Shown piece by piece: positions 1-11,736 of a stretch of DNA of 64,000 nt; within the stretch, counting starts at the first letter, position 1, and each line of letters begins with the position of its first letter. A program made the translations under genes and the position numbers. The notes under the pieces were generated by a model. It was not told the origin of the DNA. It did no database searches and worked only from the letters and a program-made list of their open reading frames with translations. Source of the stretch: Akebia trifoliata (Eukaryota > Streptophyta > Magnoliopsida > Ranunculales > Lardizabalaceae); assembly GCA_017979445.1 (NCBI GenBank), contig CM030713.1, positions 30,099,915-30,163,914 on the forward strand. The letters are read 5' to 3'.

Positions 1-119
1 ATATGGTTCAAAGACCAAGTCTACGATAGCATTGTACATTTGAACTTTCTCAGATTGCGTTTCATTCCAGCATTTGCCTTTAAATACGTCTTTTAGATCG
101 CTCCATTCCTCAACAAGTT

Positions 120-128
120 TCTTCTTCT

Positions 129-167
<39 letters not shown>

Positions 168-180
168 GAACGCTGCAGAA
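120..180 (+). repeat. CT microsatellite in 5' UTR of the HMA gene
   Basis: A CTT then CT run at about 120-163 ends 18 bases before the start codon. Pyrimidine-rich 5' UTR repeats are common in plants. The bases before it are probably promoter or leader; I see no clear TATA box. Confidence 0.6.
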
Positions 181-1663
181 ATGAAGGTCAGATTTCTATA
201 TTTGATTCTTACAGGCTGAATTTTTTTTGTTTTTTTGTTTTTTGTTGGGTTCTTCTTTGTTTTCTTTATTGTTTTTTTTTTTGGTTTCTAGAACATTTAT
301 TTGTCAAGTTGGGTCTTTTTTGTTTGGTTTTTTAGGAATTTAAAACATGATTCTTGATGGGTTTTGGAAAGTAATTATTGGGTTTTTATTATTATTAATG
401 AACTCTTTTGTGGGATTCTTAAAGTGTTCCTCTTAAACCTTTTGTGGTCCTTCAACTTTTAGTTTGTGGGATTCTTAAAGTGTTCTCTCTTAAACCTTTT
501 GTGTTCCTTCAACTTTAGAAAACCAAATTTAAAGTCTGATTTTGTTTAAAAAAAAAAACTCAAAAACTTTCTTTAGTTATCCGGTAAATACCCCTTTTAG
601 TTTTTGGGATTCTAAAAGTGTTCTCTCTTAAACCTTTCGTGTTCCTTCAACTTTAGAAAACTAAAATTTAAAGTCTGATTTGGTTTAAAAAAAAAAACTC
701 AAAAACTTTCTTTAATCATCCAGTAAATTCCTGAAAATCGAATAAACTAAAGATTGATCGAGGCTTGTGTTGAACACAATGTCCTTGAGCCCATTTGATC
801 GAGGCTTGTGTTGAACACAATGTCCTTCTTGAGCCCATGGGGGCCTTGCGCATGGGTTGGCTTATCCAAGACTTTCTCTCATATTCACTTAAGTAATATG
901 AGAAGTTCTATATAAGAACTAGACAATTTTCTTATTCCTATTCGATGTAGAATTAAAGAGTTTCACTAATAAATTCAATAGTTCTACAAACCACAGACAA
1001 CAAATCATGGCTAGTAGGGGTTGTTTGGAGTTGATTTCTCATTCACTTAAAAGGAATTTTTGTCAACTAAATAAAATTATTGTCTTCAATGAGAAGAATA
1101 AGATTTCAAGTGCTCCCGTCCCAAATAAAGTATGGACCTACTTAAATCGTGGCTCAAATAGACCCACTTGGTCACAAAAATCTGGAAAAACTGTAGATTT
1201 TTTCCAACATCTTTATGATTGGGTTTTTCTTTTTGTTACAGAAAATGGTGTTGAAGTTGGATTTACATGATGACAAAGCCAAACAAGAGGCCATGCAAAC
1301 AGTATCTGACCTTTCAGGTAACTTCATCTTTTATTAAATTTTACCTTTTTGATTCAATTAAAGATACAAAATTTCTATCCAAGTCACAAAGAAAAGAACC
1401 CAAACTTATAATTGTTTTTCTTCTATAATTTTGCAGGGATTAATTCCAAATCCATAGACATGAAGGAGAAGACATTAACAGTGATGGGTGATTTTGATCC
1501 AGTAAATGTTGCAAGCGAACTAGGGAAAGTCTGGCGCACAGAGATAGTCTCTGTGGTCCCAGCAGAAGAACCTGAGAAGAAGAAAGAGGAGAGAAAGATA
1601 GAAAAATCATTGAAAATGGATCGCAGATTTAAGATCTGTGTCACAAAGGGTGCTCAAGAGTAA
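181..1663 (+). CDS. HMA-domain protein, HIPP-like, short C-terminus
   Basis: Three exons are inferred: 181-186, 1242-1317 and 1437-1663, joining in frame to 102 residues with GT-AG borders. The first exon carries only Met-Lys, as is common for this family. Residues 1-70 form one ferredoxin-like heavy-metal-associated (HMA) domain, reading [16 protein letters not shown] near the start, then a Lys/Glu-rich linker. The CxxC metal-binding pair is absent, which is also the case in many plant relatives. Those relatives usually go on to a Tyr-rich tail ending in a CaaX isoprenylation site. Here the protein stops after a basic stretch ending TKGAQE, so no isoprenylation site is present. Function is inferred only from the family: metal or protein binding, often linked to stress or immunity. 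The gene may be a functional short form or have lost its C-terminus. Confidence 0.8.
415..830. repeat. Local tandem duplications inside intron 1 of the HMA gene
   Basis: A segment with CTCTTAAACCTTTTGTG followed by TCCTTCAACTTTAG occurs three times (about 425, 480 and 618), two copies followed by the same A-rich stretch. Separately, GATCGAGGCTTGTGTTGAAC is present at about 755 and again at about 798. These are local duplications without transposon features. Confidence 0.7.
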
Positions 1664-2316
1664 GGAAAGTACTTCCTATGATATGTTCTTAGAGATCTCG
1701 GGCCTTCGTAAAGCGTAGTTGTAAAGGGTTTTGGTTTTGTTTTTATTTTTCTGTTTTAGGGTGTTTTTGGCTCGGTTTTTAATAAAATTTATACTTATAA
1801 AAAGAAAAATTATATGGAGCATAAAGACCAAAAGAAGATGAGCGAAAGATATAACTTCACCACCATAAATCAAAATCAATATTGTAAAACCAATTAAGAC
1901 TTAATTACATAGATGATCAAAGCCTATAGATAACAAACATCTTTACAAGTAATTGTACCATAACTTACTCGCTTATCTGAGCATTACCAGTTGATTCAAG
2001 ATTCACAGAGAAAACAAAATTTTACAAGATGATTGGATATTGCTGCCTACAAGAAATGAGGCTAGCATGTTTAAATATTTGCAAAACCAGCATTTCGTAT
2101 AAAAGGAACTTTACACGCCTTCGAGCTTTTGTAGCTTCTCATATGGTTTTCTTGAGACCTACAAAAGAAATCAAGATGAATAAGCTTTACTAAAGGTAGC
2201 ATATTGTCGCGAACCTAGCCCTCCTTGTGCAGTGCATGTGTGACACTCGGGCTAATTCAATTATATAGCTCAAGTCGGCCTTACCCAAAAATCCGAACAC
2301 AAAAACTTTGGAATGA

Positions 2317-2611
2317 TGATAAATTTGGGGGTCCAACTCAAAACCAATTGGCAAATGAGTGGAGAGGTCTAGGAGCTTACAATGAGTGTTCGATGTGGGA
2401 CTAAACTCCATATGCCCTTGCACATGTGGGCCGGACTGGGCCAAAGCACATAGAGATATGAATTGGGTGACATGGAGGAGAGAAAGGTTCGTTCTAATAC
2501 CATGATAAATTTGAGAGTCCAATTCAAAACCAATTGGCATTGAGTGGAGAGGCCTAGGAGCTTATAAGGAGAGAGACAAGGCAATGTGTGTCTGATGTAG
2601 GATTAAACTCA
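2317..2611 (-). mobile_element. TRIM-like miniature LTR retrotransposon remnant
   Basis: Two diverged direct repeats start with TGATAAATTTG (2317 and 2503) and share the CCAATTGGCA and GAGTGGAGAGG segments. The right copy is preceded by GTTCTAATACCA (2491-2502), whose complement TGGTATTAGAAC resembles the initiator-Met tRNA primer-binding site, so the element lies on the minus strand. There is no coding capacity. I found no matching target-site duplication, so the outer limits are approximate. The rest of 1664-2991 shows only the presumed 3' UTRs of the flanking genes. Confidence 0.55.
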
Positions 2612-2991
2612 ATAACTTGTATTACGTACTCTTGAGATTGTTTAACTCTATGGATTTGGGTGATCCCAAACATCATCGGGATAATTATGTGACTGTTGCA
2701 TAGGCAACAAGAACAAAAAGCTAATTAAATCCATAATACTATGCAATAGATGACACATTTACATGGGCTAAAGGCATGTAACAGTCATGTTTGTCGAACA
2801 AGACCATTTGTCAAGAGTTTCGTCTCTTCTGTCTACATATATGTTGGTTCATTTCAACGTATGACACGGTCTTCTTCGCACCATAATTAATGAACTAGTA
2901 CATAGAAAAGTTTGGACAATCTTCTATCAGTTTTAATTCCTATCAGAATCATTTTGGAAGAAAAATACGATTTATCGAATCAAATATGTAT

Positions 2992-5153
2992 TCAACTTAC
3001 TTTATGTGAGGTCTGTGAGTTTCGATCTAGGCTGGTAATTTCAGCTGGAGAAGTAGGTAAAGATTTTCCGGGGGAGCTATATAGAGTTGGTCTAGGAATC
3101 GGTGAATGAACATATGGAGAAATCGGTGAGTGTATTATAGGAGTGTGATGATATGAAGAAAGTGGAGATGCAACTGGAGTTCGATTTTGAAAATGACAGA
3201 GAGACGCTGCTCCGATTGTTCTTGGAGATGATGATCTTCTTGTGGATAGCATATTAATTCTAATCCTGTTACTTTAAAAAAAATGGTCATTGGAAATCAT
3301 TAAGTGCAAAGTTAAGAAGTAAACCGTAAATAAAAAGTAATTGCCTACTTGTTATGGAAGTCGACAAACTCATCAGTTTCATCGAATATTTCTTCCTTAA
3401 AAGACAAGAAAAAAATGGTTAGTCTAGCAAATAAACAAGAAGAATAATATACAAATTGTAACACAAAAGACGTGATCTTGAATATATAAAAAATTATGGG
3501 GATACAATTCTTATGAAAAGTGGTTCAATTAGGGGACAAATCAAAAAATAGTAAATCAATTTGGACTAGTGTAACTTGTTGAGGGTTGTGTTATCCACCT
3601 CTACTCCTAGGTGTCACGTGCTCATGTTTCGTGCCCCAGTTCGACCCGTGACACTCTTATATTCATGGTTGCACCTTCCTCATAAGATTGGTCTATTGGG
3701 ATAAATGGTTTGTCAACATGATATCAGAGCGCTAATTTCGTATAGGTCACGGGTTTGTGTCTCCTCAAAGGAATTTTTCACTCTTATGGGTGAGGGGGAG
3801 TGTCGAGTGTTGTTCTATCCGCCTCCACTCCAGGTGTCACGTGCTCACGTATCGTGCCCCAATTTAACTAGTGACCATCTTATATTCATAGGTGCACCTT
3901 CCCCATCAGATTGGTCATTTGGGGTAAATGATTTGTCAAAATAACTATGTGTTTAACATATGGTATTTGTGTGTGTGTATTATTTAATTGAAGAATAACA
4001 CATATATCAAGACACAACCCATTGAATATAAGTAGTTAATCCATCCATTACTGGTGTAAAAAAGTAAAAAGCATTGTAACTAGGAACATACTTGTCTCAC
4101 TATATAACACTAGTTATCGCTCGCTCATTCGTGTCCTCAATTAAGTCAAAATATCTGCTCAAGCACTCATTTTTTACCCCAATACCCAACAAGTAAATCT
4201 CTACTCTACTACACTTTTTATACCCATTAAGATGAAAGTTATGAAACCAAATTAAAACATTTTGTGTACCGATGTCTTTATTCTTGAAAATACTTAAAAC
4301 ATTATTTACCTGCAGTAATTCCTCAATAACATCTTCCATTGTTATGATACCAACAACTTCCTCATCTACTCTCGAAAGAGAATCCAAATCTGTTTCAAGA
4401 ACATAGTTGTCCTCTCCTTGATCCCATTTCTTCAACCGTGCGTGCATTTCTTTACATCGTTCCATATCTTTCCTCAGCACTGGACTCGGAATTTCGGTAA
4501 CATCAGAGTGAATAGACGATGAATCCATAACGACATCCAGTTTTTCATCCAAATCAAATTGAGAATCTCTTCCTGTTAAACAAGTAGCCAATACATGATA
4601 AACTTTAATTTTTTTCACAAAGTTATATAGAGATATGAAATCCTAGACCATGATTGGATACCTGTTTCTTCTAATTGGATGTGTTTCCTACTTGGATTCA
4701 CTTTTTTCCCTAAAATGCTAGTCTTGTGTTTTGCATTTTCAGGGGTTGTCGCCGTAACATCTTTCAAGCAATTTACGATAATGGCCATGTGGCTATGACC
4801 CTTTTGGAATTCGCTCATTATTTCATATAAAGGCAAATGATCTTGTACCCTGACACATACAAACATCGATTAGTTATGTTATGGATGACTAAATAAATTC
4901 ATGGAAAACGAAAGAAGAAACTATCTCAAAGCGAAACCCAATCGATAATAAGGAATCAAACTCCTTTACAATCCAATTTTTCGACTCCACTTCCTACTAT
5001 AATAGGCTTACTCAAAATGGCAAAACTAGAAACTTGCCCAATCCCCAAAATCAGATACGACTAGCTGAATTCAACTTCAAAATCCTAAAAATGGCTAAGA
5101 AATAGCAAGATAAAAACTTCAAATTAAATTTGAATTTCATACTGAAATTTGAT

Positions 5154-5184
<31 letters not shown>

Positions 5185-6641
5185 TTGGAACAACGAACTC
5201 CCATTATTGTCCCCCGTGCAGGCCTCATCATTAGCTTTCCAATAGTATATTATAGTAGATATTAAAAGATATATGTTATTTGCTCTCACATATCCATGTC
5301 GGACTTTGGCACTCATACCCATACCACTTCGATGTAGCTTTAGAATAAAACATCAACTACAAGATTAAACTCTGAATTTTATAAAAGTGGTTTGTTATAA
5401 ACCCAAGTCTTAACTTGTCAAGGATGTGTAGTCTATATGTCATTCCTAAGTGATCTACTAATCTGCAAATAAATCTCTTCATGGTAGTTCCATATTTCGC
5501 TTTATTGTGAAAGACCATACAAACCAAACGGTTTTGGAGATGTAGAAATAAATGCTACTTGGGAATCAAAAGAGTTCAGCTTCAGATAATACACTAAGAA
5601 CCTACACAAAGAATCCAAAATAAGCACCACAACTTTGAAATAGTTGAAAATTTAACGAGAGAATACACACACCTAGGGATTTTTCTGATAGGTAAATGCC
5701 GAATTGGTGTCTCATCTTCGGGGCGGAAGACGAGCAAATTTTTAACCTAAAACCAAAAGAAGAATTAATGTTGTTATATAATCTTGTAGCCTAACACTAT
5801 GGAAATAATAGCTGACACTAAGAGATCGATGTATGTCGAAATATTAAAAATGCATCCATTTTATAAGCTGTTTTCAATTATCACATAAGATTTCAAGAAA
5901 CAATATATTAGCCAAAAATTATTAGAATGGATGCATTTTTAATATTTTTAGTATCTCAAAGAACAATTATAATTGTCAGACAAATTAAGAAACTAAAATT
6001 CTTACCAAAATAAGACCGATTATATTTGTTGGGCTTCCAGAGTAAATAGGTATACGACTGTGCCCTCTCGTCATTATTAAACGCATTGTACTCCTAAGAA
6101 GAGCCATAGATTAGAGATAGACGTAAACATCAAGTAGAGAATTACTGAGATACATACATGTCAAGTTTGGATTCTATATCAAGGGAAAATGTTTTGGATA
6201 TGGGTGTCATAGCATCTTTAACCGTCTTCTGTGTCAAATCCAAAGCTCCAGCAATTATAGTTGTTTCATTGTGGGTTAACTCTCCACCATTTCCTGCCTA
6301 AAAATGTATATAAGAATGTCAAGATTGGAAACTTCGATTACCCAAGATGTGTTCGTCATTTTAGTTCTAGAATACGGTTCAAACACCAAAACCTTTGTAA
6401 TAACTTTGTTACTCTTTTGTAAACCAATCATTCATGTAAATTCGTATAAATAGTAGGCCATTGCAAATTAAACTATATCATCTTCATTGTTGTCATAGAG
6501 AATAAGGTGAGAAATATACGAAGCTAACCTCATCTCCATACATATTCACCAATGTCTTCAACTCTGCCCGTCTTAAAACCGCAAAGTGTCTCTTACCCAA
6601 TAGCCAATCCAATAACTACCACAATAAGAGATACCATGAAA

Positions 6642-6676
<35 letters not shown>

Positions 6677-7583
6677 AAGAAAAGACGCATAAAAAACAGA
6701 TATCTCAACACATTTGATATTATATTTATTGCATCTATTAGCTATTTGTTATGAACAACAACCAATTGAGTTATGGGTTCAAGCTAGCCTCAATAAATTT
6801 CCAAGAAGCATATCTTGAATCTCTCTCTTAGTATGTCGAGAAGCAATTACCTTGCTAATCGGGTATGTTATGGGGAAAAAGATCAAAACAAGTAACCGAA
6901 CAACTATAGCCATTTTTGCTCCAACACGTAATCCATATCGAGAGCACACCGCTTGAGGAATTATCTACAAATACCCAAAAAAAAACGCTTCATATTGAGA
7001 CACAAAGTTGGCAATTGAGTTGCATTCCATAAAAGGCCAACAGTCCAAAATTTTACCTCACCAAAGGCAAGTATTAGTGTGACGGATATAAGAACAGCAC
7101 CCCAAGCTGGGAGAATAGAATCGAGAAAAATTGGTAGTGCCTTATACAACATAAAATGCACCATTAGTTTATCCGAAACGTTAAAAACTTACTAGAGATA
7201 GAGTATAGATGACACACCTCCATCGCCAATGAATTGCCAACGAGGAGAGTACAAAGAAGCAAGTGTTGGTTCTTGATGATGGGCAGAATCTTAGCTATCA
7301 CCAAGAAAGAAAAAAAAAAAAAAGCGTTATTACTTATTAGTATAACTTAAACATAGAACTAAGACAACAAAGCAAAGAAATTAAGGACTAAAAACCGACC
7401 AGCATTCTTCCTGTCTTGAGGCTGACCAGCCCTAATGAGGACTTCAAGATCAACTTGACTAAGGGACATCAATCCGAGAGTAAGACCAGACATTAGGCCA
7501 GCGAACGCAACAAGGGCTACAGATACGATGAGATAAATCCAGAATTTAGGCTTGCAACATGGCTCATCCGTCGACGCTACCAT
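2992..7583 (-). CDS. CNNM/DUF21-CBS membrane protein
   Basis: Twelve exons on the minus strand join in frame to 539 residues: 7400-7583, 7218-7294, 7057-7140, 6851-6964, 6529-6615, 6158-6297, 6006-6093, 5673-5746, 4662-4849, 4310-4572, 3349-3395, 2992-3265. Residues 1-190 are the DUF21/CNNM transmembrane region with the [13 protein letters not shown] segment. Two CBS motifs follow, one with [10 protein letters not shown] and one with [16 protein letters not shown]. The C-terminal tail is Ser/Pro-rich, as in the At2g14520/At4g33700 clade. CNNM relatives are linked to Mg or other divalent cation transport at membranes, but plant members are little studied, so the substrate is inferred. The introns hold a TRIM element, a 30-base C run and a small hairpin. 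Length and exon order look intact. Confidence 0.88.
3577..3941 (+). mobile_element. 365-bp TRIM LTR element with target-site duplication
   Basis: LTRs at 3577-3718 (142 bp, TGTTGAG...CAACA) and 3801-3941 (141 bp, TGTCGAG...CAAAA) flank only 82 bp. TGATATCAGAGC, matching the initiator-Met primer-binding site TGGTATCAGAGC except for one base, starts directly after the left LTR. A purine tract GTGAGGGGGAG ends directly before the right LTR. Both sides are bordered by TAACT (3572-3576 and 3942-3946), a 5-bp target duplication. There is no coding sequence, so movement would have needed proteins from another element. It sits in the intron between exons 10 and 11 of the CNNM gene. Confidence 0.85.
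5155..5184. repeat. 30-base C homopolymer in CNNM intron
   Basis: An uninterrupted run of C lies in the intron between exons 9 and 8. The complementary strand is G30 and could form a G-quadruplex. Its exact length may be an assembly or sequencing artefact. Confidence 0.8.
5849..5945. repeat. Small perfect hairpin in CNNM intron
   Basis: ATTAAAAATGCATCCATT and its exact complement, each about 21 bases with flanks, are separated by about 55 bases. The arms lie in the intron between exons 8 and 7. This is probably a decayed MITE. Confidence 0.6.
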
Positions 7584-10339
7584 TGTGCACTTTCTATGAA
7601 CAAAACTCGGTTCAGCTCAATTACAGTTAAGTTAGTTAAGATTAGATCTAGAACAGGTCTAGTGATGGATATGATTTATGGGAGATTTAAGGGATCGAAT
7701 TGTTCGAGAAACGAATCTGGAATAGAAGGAAGGCACGCATGGATTATGGGGTGATTGAGTTCAAGTGTTCATTTGTTCTGATTATTGGATTTATGTTAGT
7801 GTGATTTAATATTAATGGAACAAAGACAATGAGAAGAAATGAGAGTGATGGGGACAGATAAACTAGTTAGGGACCCAAAATTCAAAATCCTTATTGCCTA
7901 ACTAACTTTTAAATACTATGACGTGGGTTTCCTTTATTGGACTAATAAAATGAACAAAGCCCATGTCAAGAGCCACTAGAGACCTAAGTTTTGAAAGAGA
8001 AAGGCCTTTTAGGGTGCGTTTGGAATTTTTTACAATTAAGCCTGTTTTTTATAGCCAAAAAATCTTGGGGAAATCGTTTTCTTGAGAAAATGTGATTTGC
8101 TGGATTTGATTCGTCATTTCCCAAAGAAAATACAATTTACTCACTCTTTTTCTTACCCAGGGGGAAAATGATTTTCAAACAAGTCAAGAAAATTTGAGGC
8201 TAAGTCTTTCTGAATTCCTGTAAAAACTCAAAATAGGCCTTATTTTATTAGTCTCTAGTCATGCACTTGGGCTAATCCATGCTTTTGGGACATGGTAAGG
8301 GGTATTCTAGAAAATCTAGTAAAGCAATTTTGGGAGGGGCATGAGTGTAAATATCACTCTTTTAGGAGGTTAGATTGGAGAGGGACATTTGAGGGGAAAA
8401 AAAATATGGAGAGAGAAAGAGTGTGTGAGTGTGGTATGGTAGTACCAACCATTTGGAACGGGAAAATAAATCCCTTATTTGGGAATATTTTCTATACCTT
8501 GTTGTTTTCTTTCATTATGGAGATTCCACCCCTAAAAATGAAGAATTCCCATGTATTTGAAATTTAAAAAAAAAAGTTCCCTGATTAAGGGTGTATGGAA
8601 GTTTTGGGGAGAATTATTGATGTTATCATATACTTATTAGAATTATTTTAAATCAATTTATCGAATAAATGTGTTGGATTTTTTATTTTAAAGTCATTGG
8701 TTATTAATTGATTTAGAAAAGAAGATTTGTAATGTTGTTGATTCCTTTTAACATGTTTTACGAGAAAGGTTATAGAATTTTTATTTGTTGTTAAAATGAT
8801 GTGATACTACTTGGAGACATTCTGTAACTAGTACATATCCTTATATATATATATTTTGAAATTTTGGAAATTTTATTATATTTTAAAACAAGTTGTCTTT
8901 GTTGTCGCTCTTAGTAGACAATAGAAATAAATAGAAAATAAAATCAACTTTATATCGTCGTAATCCCTGCTTAGACTTCTCCTTTGGTTCTGATTTTTTT
9001 AAGATTAAGTTTTTGAAGTTAACTTCTATATAGCTTTGGTCCCATACCATTTTAAAGATAGAAATATTTATTTCAGATTTTATCGTCCAACCTACTGAAT
9101 AGGATTGTAAATACCTCTGTTTTTGTAAAAATATTTTACATGCCAAACAATGATTTTAATATACATTTCATACTTTTCTTGGGTTCCATATTTCAGTAAA
9201 TTCTATAGAATTTAAAATCTCTACTTTCCAATAAGAACTGGAGTGTGTACAAATTTTAGAAGTAACACGATGTATTGTTAAATCCTAAATTGTGTTATAG
9301 TACAGAATCTTTGTTCGATATTTTTATACCAGAAAAATAAATATTTTATTTGGTTTAGTATTTTTATATTATGGTTATTTTAACCATCTTTCCAAAATAG
9401 GATTTTACATTAAATTCCAATAAAAATTGAGTAAATTATGAATTTTTGATTGAAGGTGTGTTGAACTCTCATGTGAATGTTTGCAAGAAATAGATTTAGA
9501 TAATATCTTTAGTTAGGTTCAACACGTATTTTTTTGTTGATGTGAGTAAGTGGATTATTCCTAAATCACCCCTAAGTTATGGATCATGGTTCAAATGATA
9601 GTAACGGATCAGGTTATGGATCTTGAAACTTGGGGTGTGACAATTCCAATCAGTATTCCTCGAGAATCAGATTTTCCATGTGCAAACCAATGCTGGAAAA
9701 TGTTTTCAATCAGAAAATTATTTCTCATATTTTATACAATATAAAAATATATGAACCTTGAATGATTTGGGGAGCTGTTTCGAAATATCTGTACCTGATG
9801 AACCAATATCATGACCCCGCGTATATTAAAAAAAGCAAGAGTGATTGGTTAGTAGAGAGAATTTTTGAGCAGTTTAAGTGCTTGATTTTACTTGCTTTTT
9901 CAATATGAATGGCATCAGCTTCTTAGCACATAAATTTAAAAACACCAAATCTTTGTTCATTCCGTATACGGATGTTTTGGATTATGTAACTCGACTTGAA
10001 AATGCTTAATTCTCCATCTTATTGGATCTTTGTGATTAACTAATATTAATTATATACACCATACATGTTGGAGTAGTTGAAAATGATCGATAATATACAC
10101 TAAGGCCGCCTCTGACATTCATTGTTTCCTGGTGATTAGTGCAGTCGTTGAAGGGTGGTTAATAGAAAAACTCGATTGATTACAATTCTCTTAATTTAAT
10201 CGGGATTAGGATGGGTAGGTAAAAAGCATAAAATCTATGGAACGGTAGTTGAAACAACTACTTCGTTTGGAACCATTTGTAATTAGTGATTGTAATTATA
10301 CTATTTCTTCAAGAAGTAAAATCTTAATAGATATTCGAA

Positions 10340-10450
10340 ATTCATTTGCTGACGTCGATGTGTGTATGGAACCATAGATCTTTTCCCTTGTGTATCCCGA
10401 AGAAAAAGATCTATGGTTCTGTGCACATGCCACATTTGCGAGTGAATTTC
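10340..10450. mobile_element. Hairpin MITE, GGTTCT-core family (copy 1)
   Basis: ACCATAGATCTTTT and its inverted partner AAAAGATCTATGGT surround CCTTGTGTATCCCGAAG. The outer ends are short. It shares the core of the copies listed below. Confidence 0.55.
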
Positions 10451-10944
10451 GAGCGGAAAGTTATATGGATATCTGTCTTTGTTCGAAAGCAATACGATCC
10501 TTGCGTGCTAAAACAACGAACTCGCTCTGTGATTGGGTGCATGTTGCATCTGAAGTTGATAGGTAACCAAAAAAGACTTCAAAATCCCCAATTGGAGTTG
10601 TTTTAGAGAAGAAATCAAGCAAGCAATGCTAATATTAAAGTCCAGAGATACCGCCTTTATATTATTTGGTATAAATTTTTTATTTTATTTTTTATAATGT
10701 TGTACTTCTATGTACATTGTTGTAGTGTTCTCCTTAATTTATCACAGTTATTATTGGAAAATATCCCAAAACTATCATTTTTATAAATTGATTCTATTAT
10801 AAATAAGAATGGAGATATTGAAAACGATGTTTAACAAATTAAAGTTAAATGGTTGTTGTAGAAGTGTTCTTATGAAATGTTATATGATGGATGTATCCCA
10901 ATTTTATGGACTGAATGATGTACAATTAAGAAAAAAATGTTTCA

Positions 10945-11135
10945 TCGGTTAAGTATAGCTGAAATGGAGATGTTGAGATGGATGAGAACTGCCCAATAGG
11001 CCAATTGAGATGAAGACCAACAAGAACATGGGTTGAGATAGTGATAGTGGAAACAAACACACTTGAATTAACATAAAACACAGCTTTGGATAGAATTTAA
11101 TGGAGGATTTAACATTTGTTCCATGTCCCAATTAT
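10945..11135 (+). mobile_element. RTE-type LINE 3'-end remnant
   Basis: The plus strand reads SIAEMEMLRWMRT, the conserved SVAEMRMLRWM segment of plant RTE LINE reverse transcriptases. Beyond a deletion it continues with WVEIV-like and ALDRI-like pieces. It has stops and is 5' truncated, so it is dead. Confidence 0.6.
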
Positions 11136-11736
11136 TAACAGGTGAAAATGTCATCTCCTAGAGTTCTACACATCGCAGACACGGGTGGGCGATCCTCACC
11201 ACCTTTTATCATTTTCTTTACATGATCATACAACTTGGCTGATTTCCAATGCGGAAGACCTCCTTTGCGGAACTCACACAACAGTGAATCCCAATTAAGG
11301 AATATTGCTTCGTATATACTCCTCACTCATCGTATTTATGCCACTATGCAGAGAGATTGTATTCTGCATTGTATTATAGCATGGATATTTGGAATCAACA
11401 TGGACTTACATGGGTAGGTTAGAGCATCAACCGATAGTCTCCTCATAGATCTTCTAGCCAAAATATCAGATAGAAATTCTGAACAAAAATTGGTCGAGAA
11501 GTGTCATATAAATTTAACTGAAATTCATTATAAAAAAAGAATCGCATGTTGAGTAGTGTCACTATTATATATTAAGCCACATCAAAAAGAGATACAAAAG
11601 TGTGCATTCGATACACCTTGATTGCAATCTGGGATGACAAAGCAACTTTATTATCATAGCTATCATAATAATACAATTCTTCCAAGTCATGGGCTTGGCT
11701 TGGATGACCCCTCTGTCCCTCTTTTTCTCTTTTTTT

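Larger units (their letters stand above)
7620..11736. other. Gene-poor spacer between CNNM and ISPF genes
   Basis: The first few hundred bases are the likely promoter and leader of the CNNM gene. The rest is AT-rich. Short open frames here show no recognisable protein. I see one small hairpin MITE (about 10340-10450) and one RTE LINE tail (about 10945-11135); nothing else is assignable. Confidence 0.6.

Noticed and set aside
2190..2584. 116- and 71-residue frames
   Set aside because: Translation of the TRIM-like repeat; its internal repetition reflects the two LTRs.
8292..8567. 91-residue frame in the 7.6-11.7 kb spacer
   Set aside because: No motif, no splice partners and no conserved pattern.
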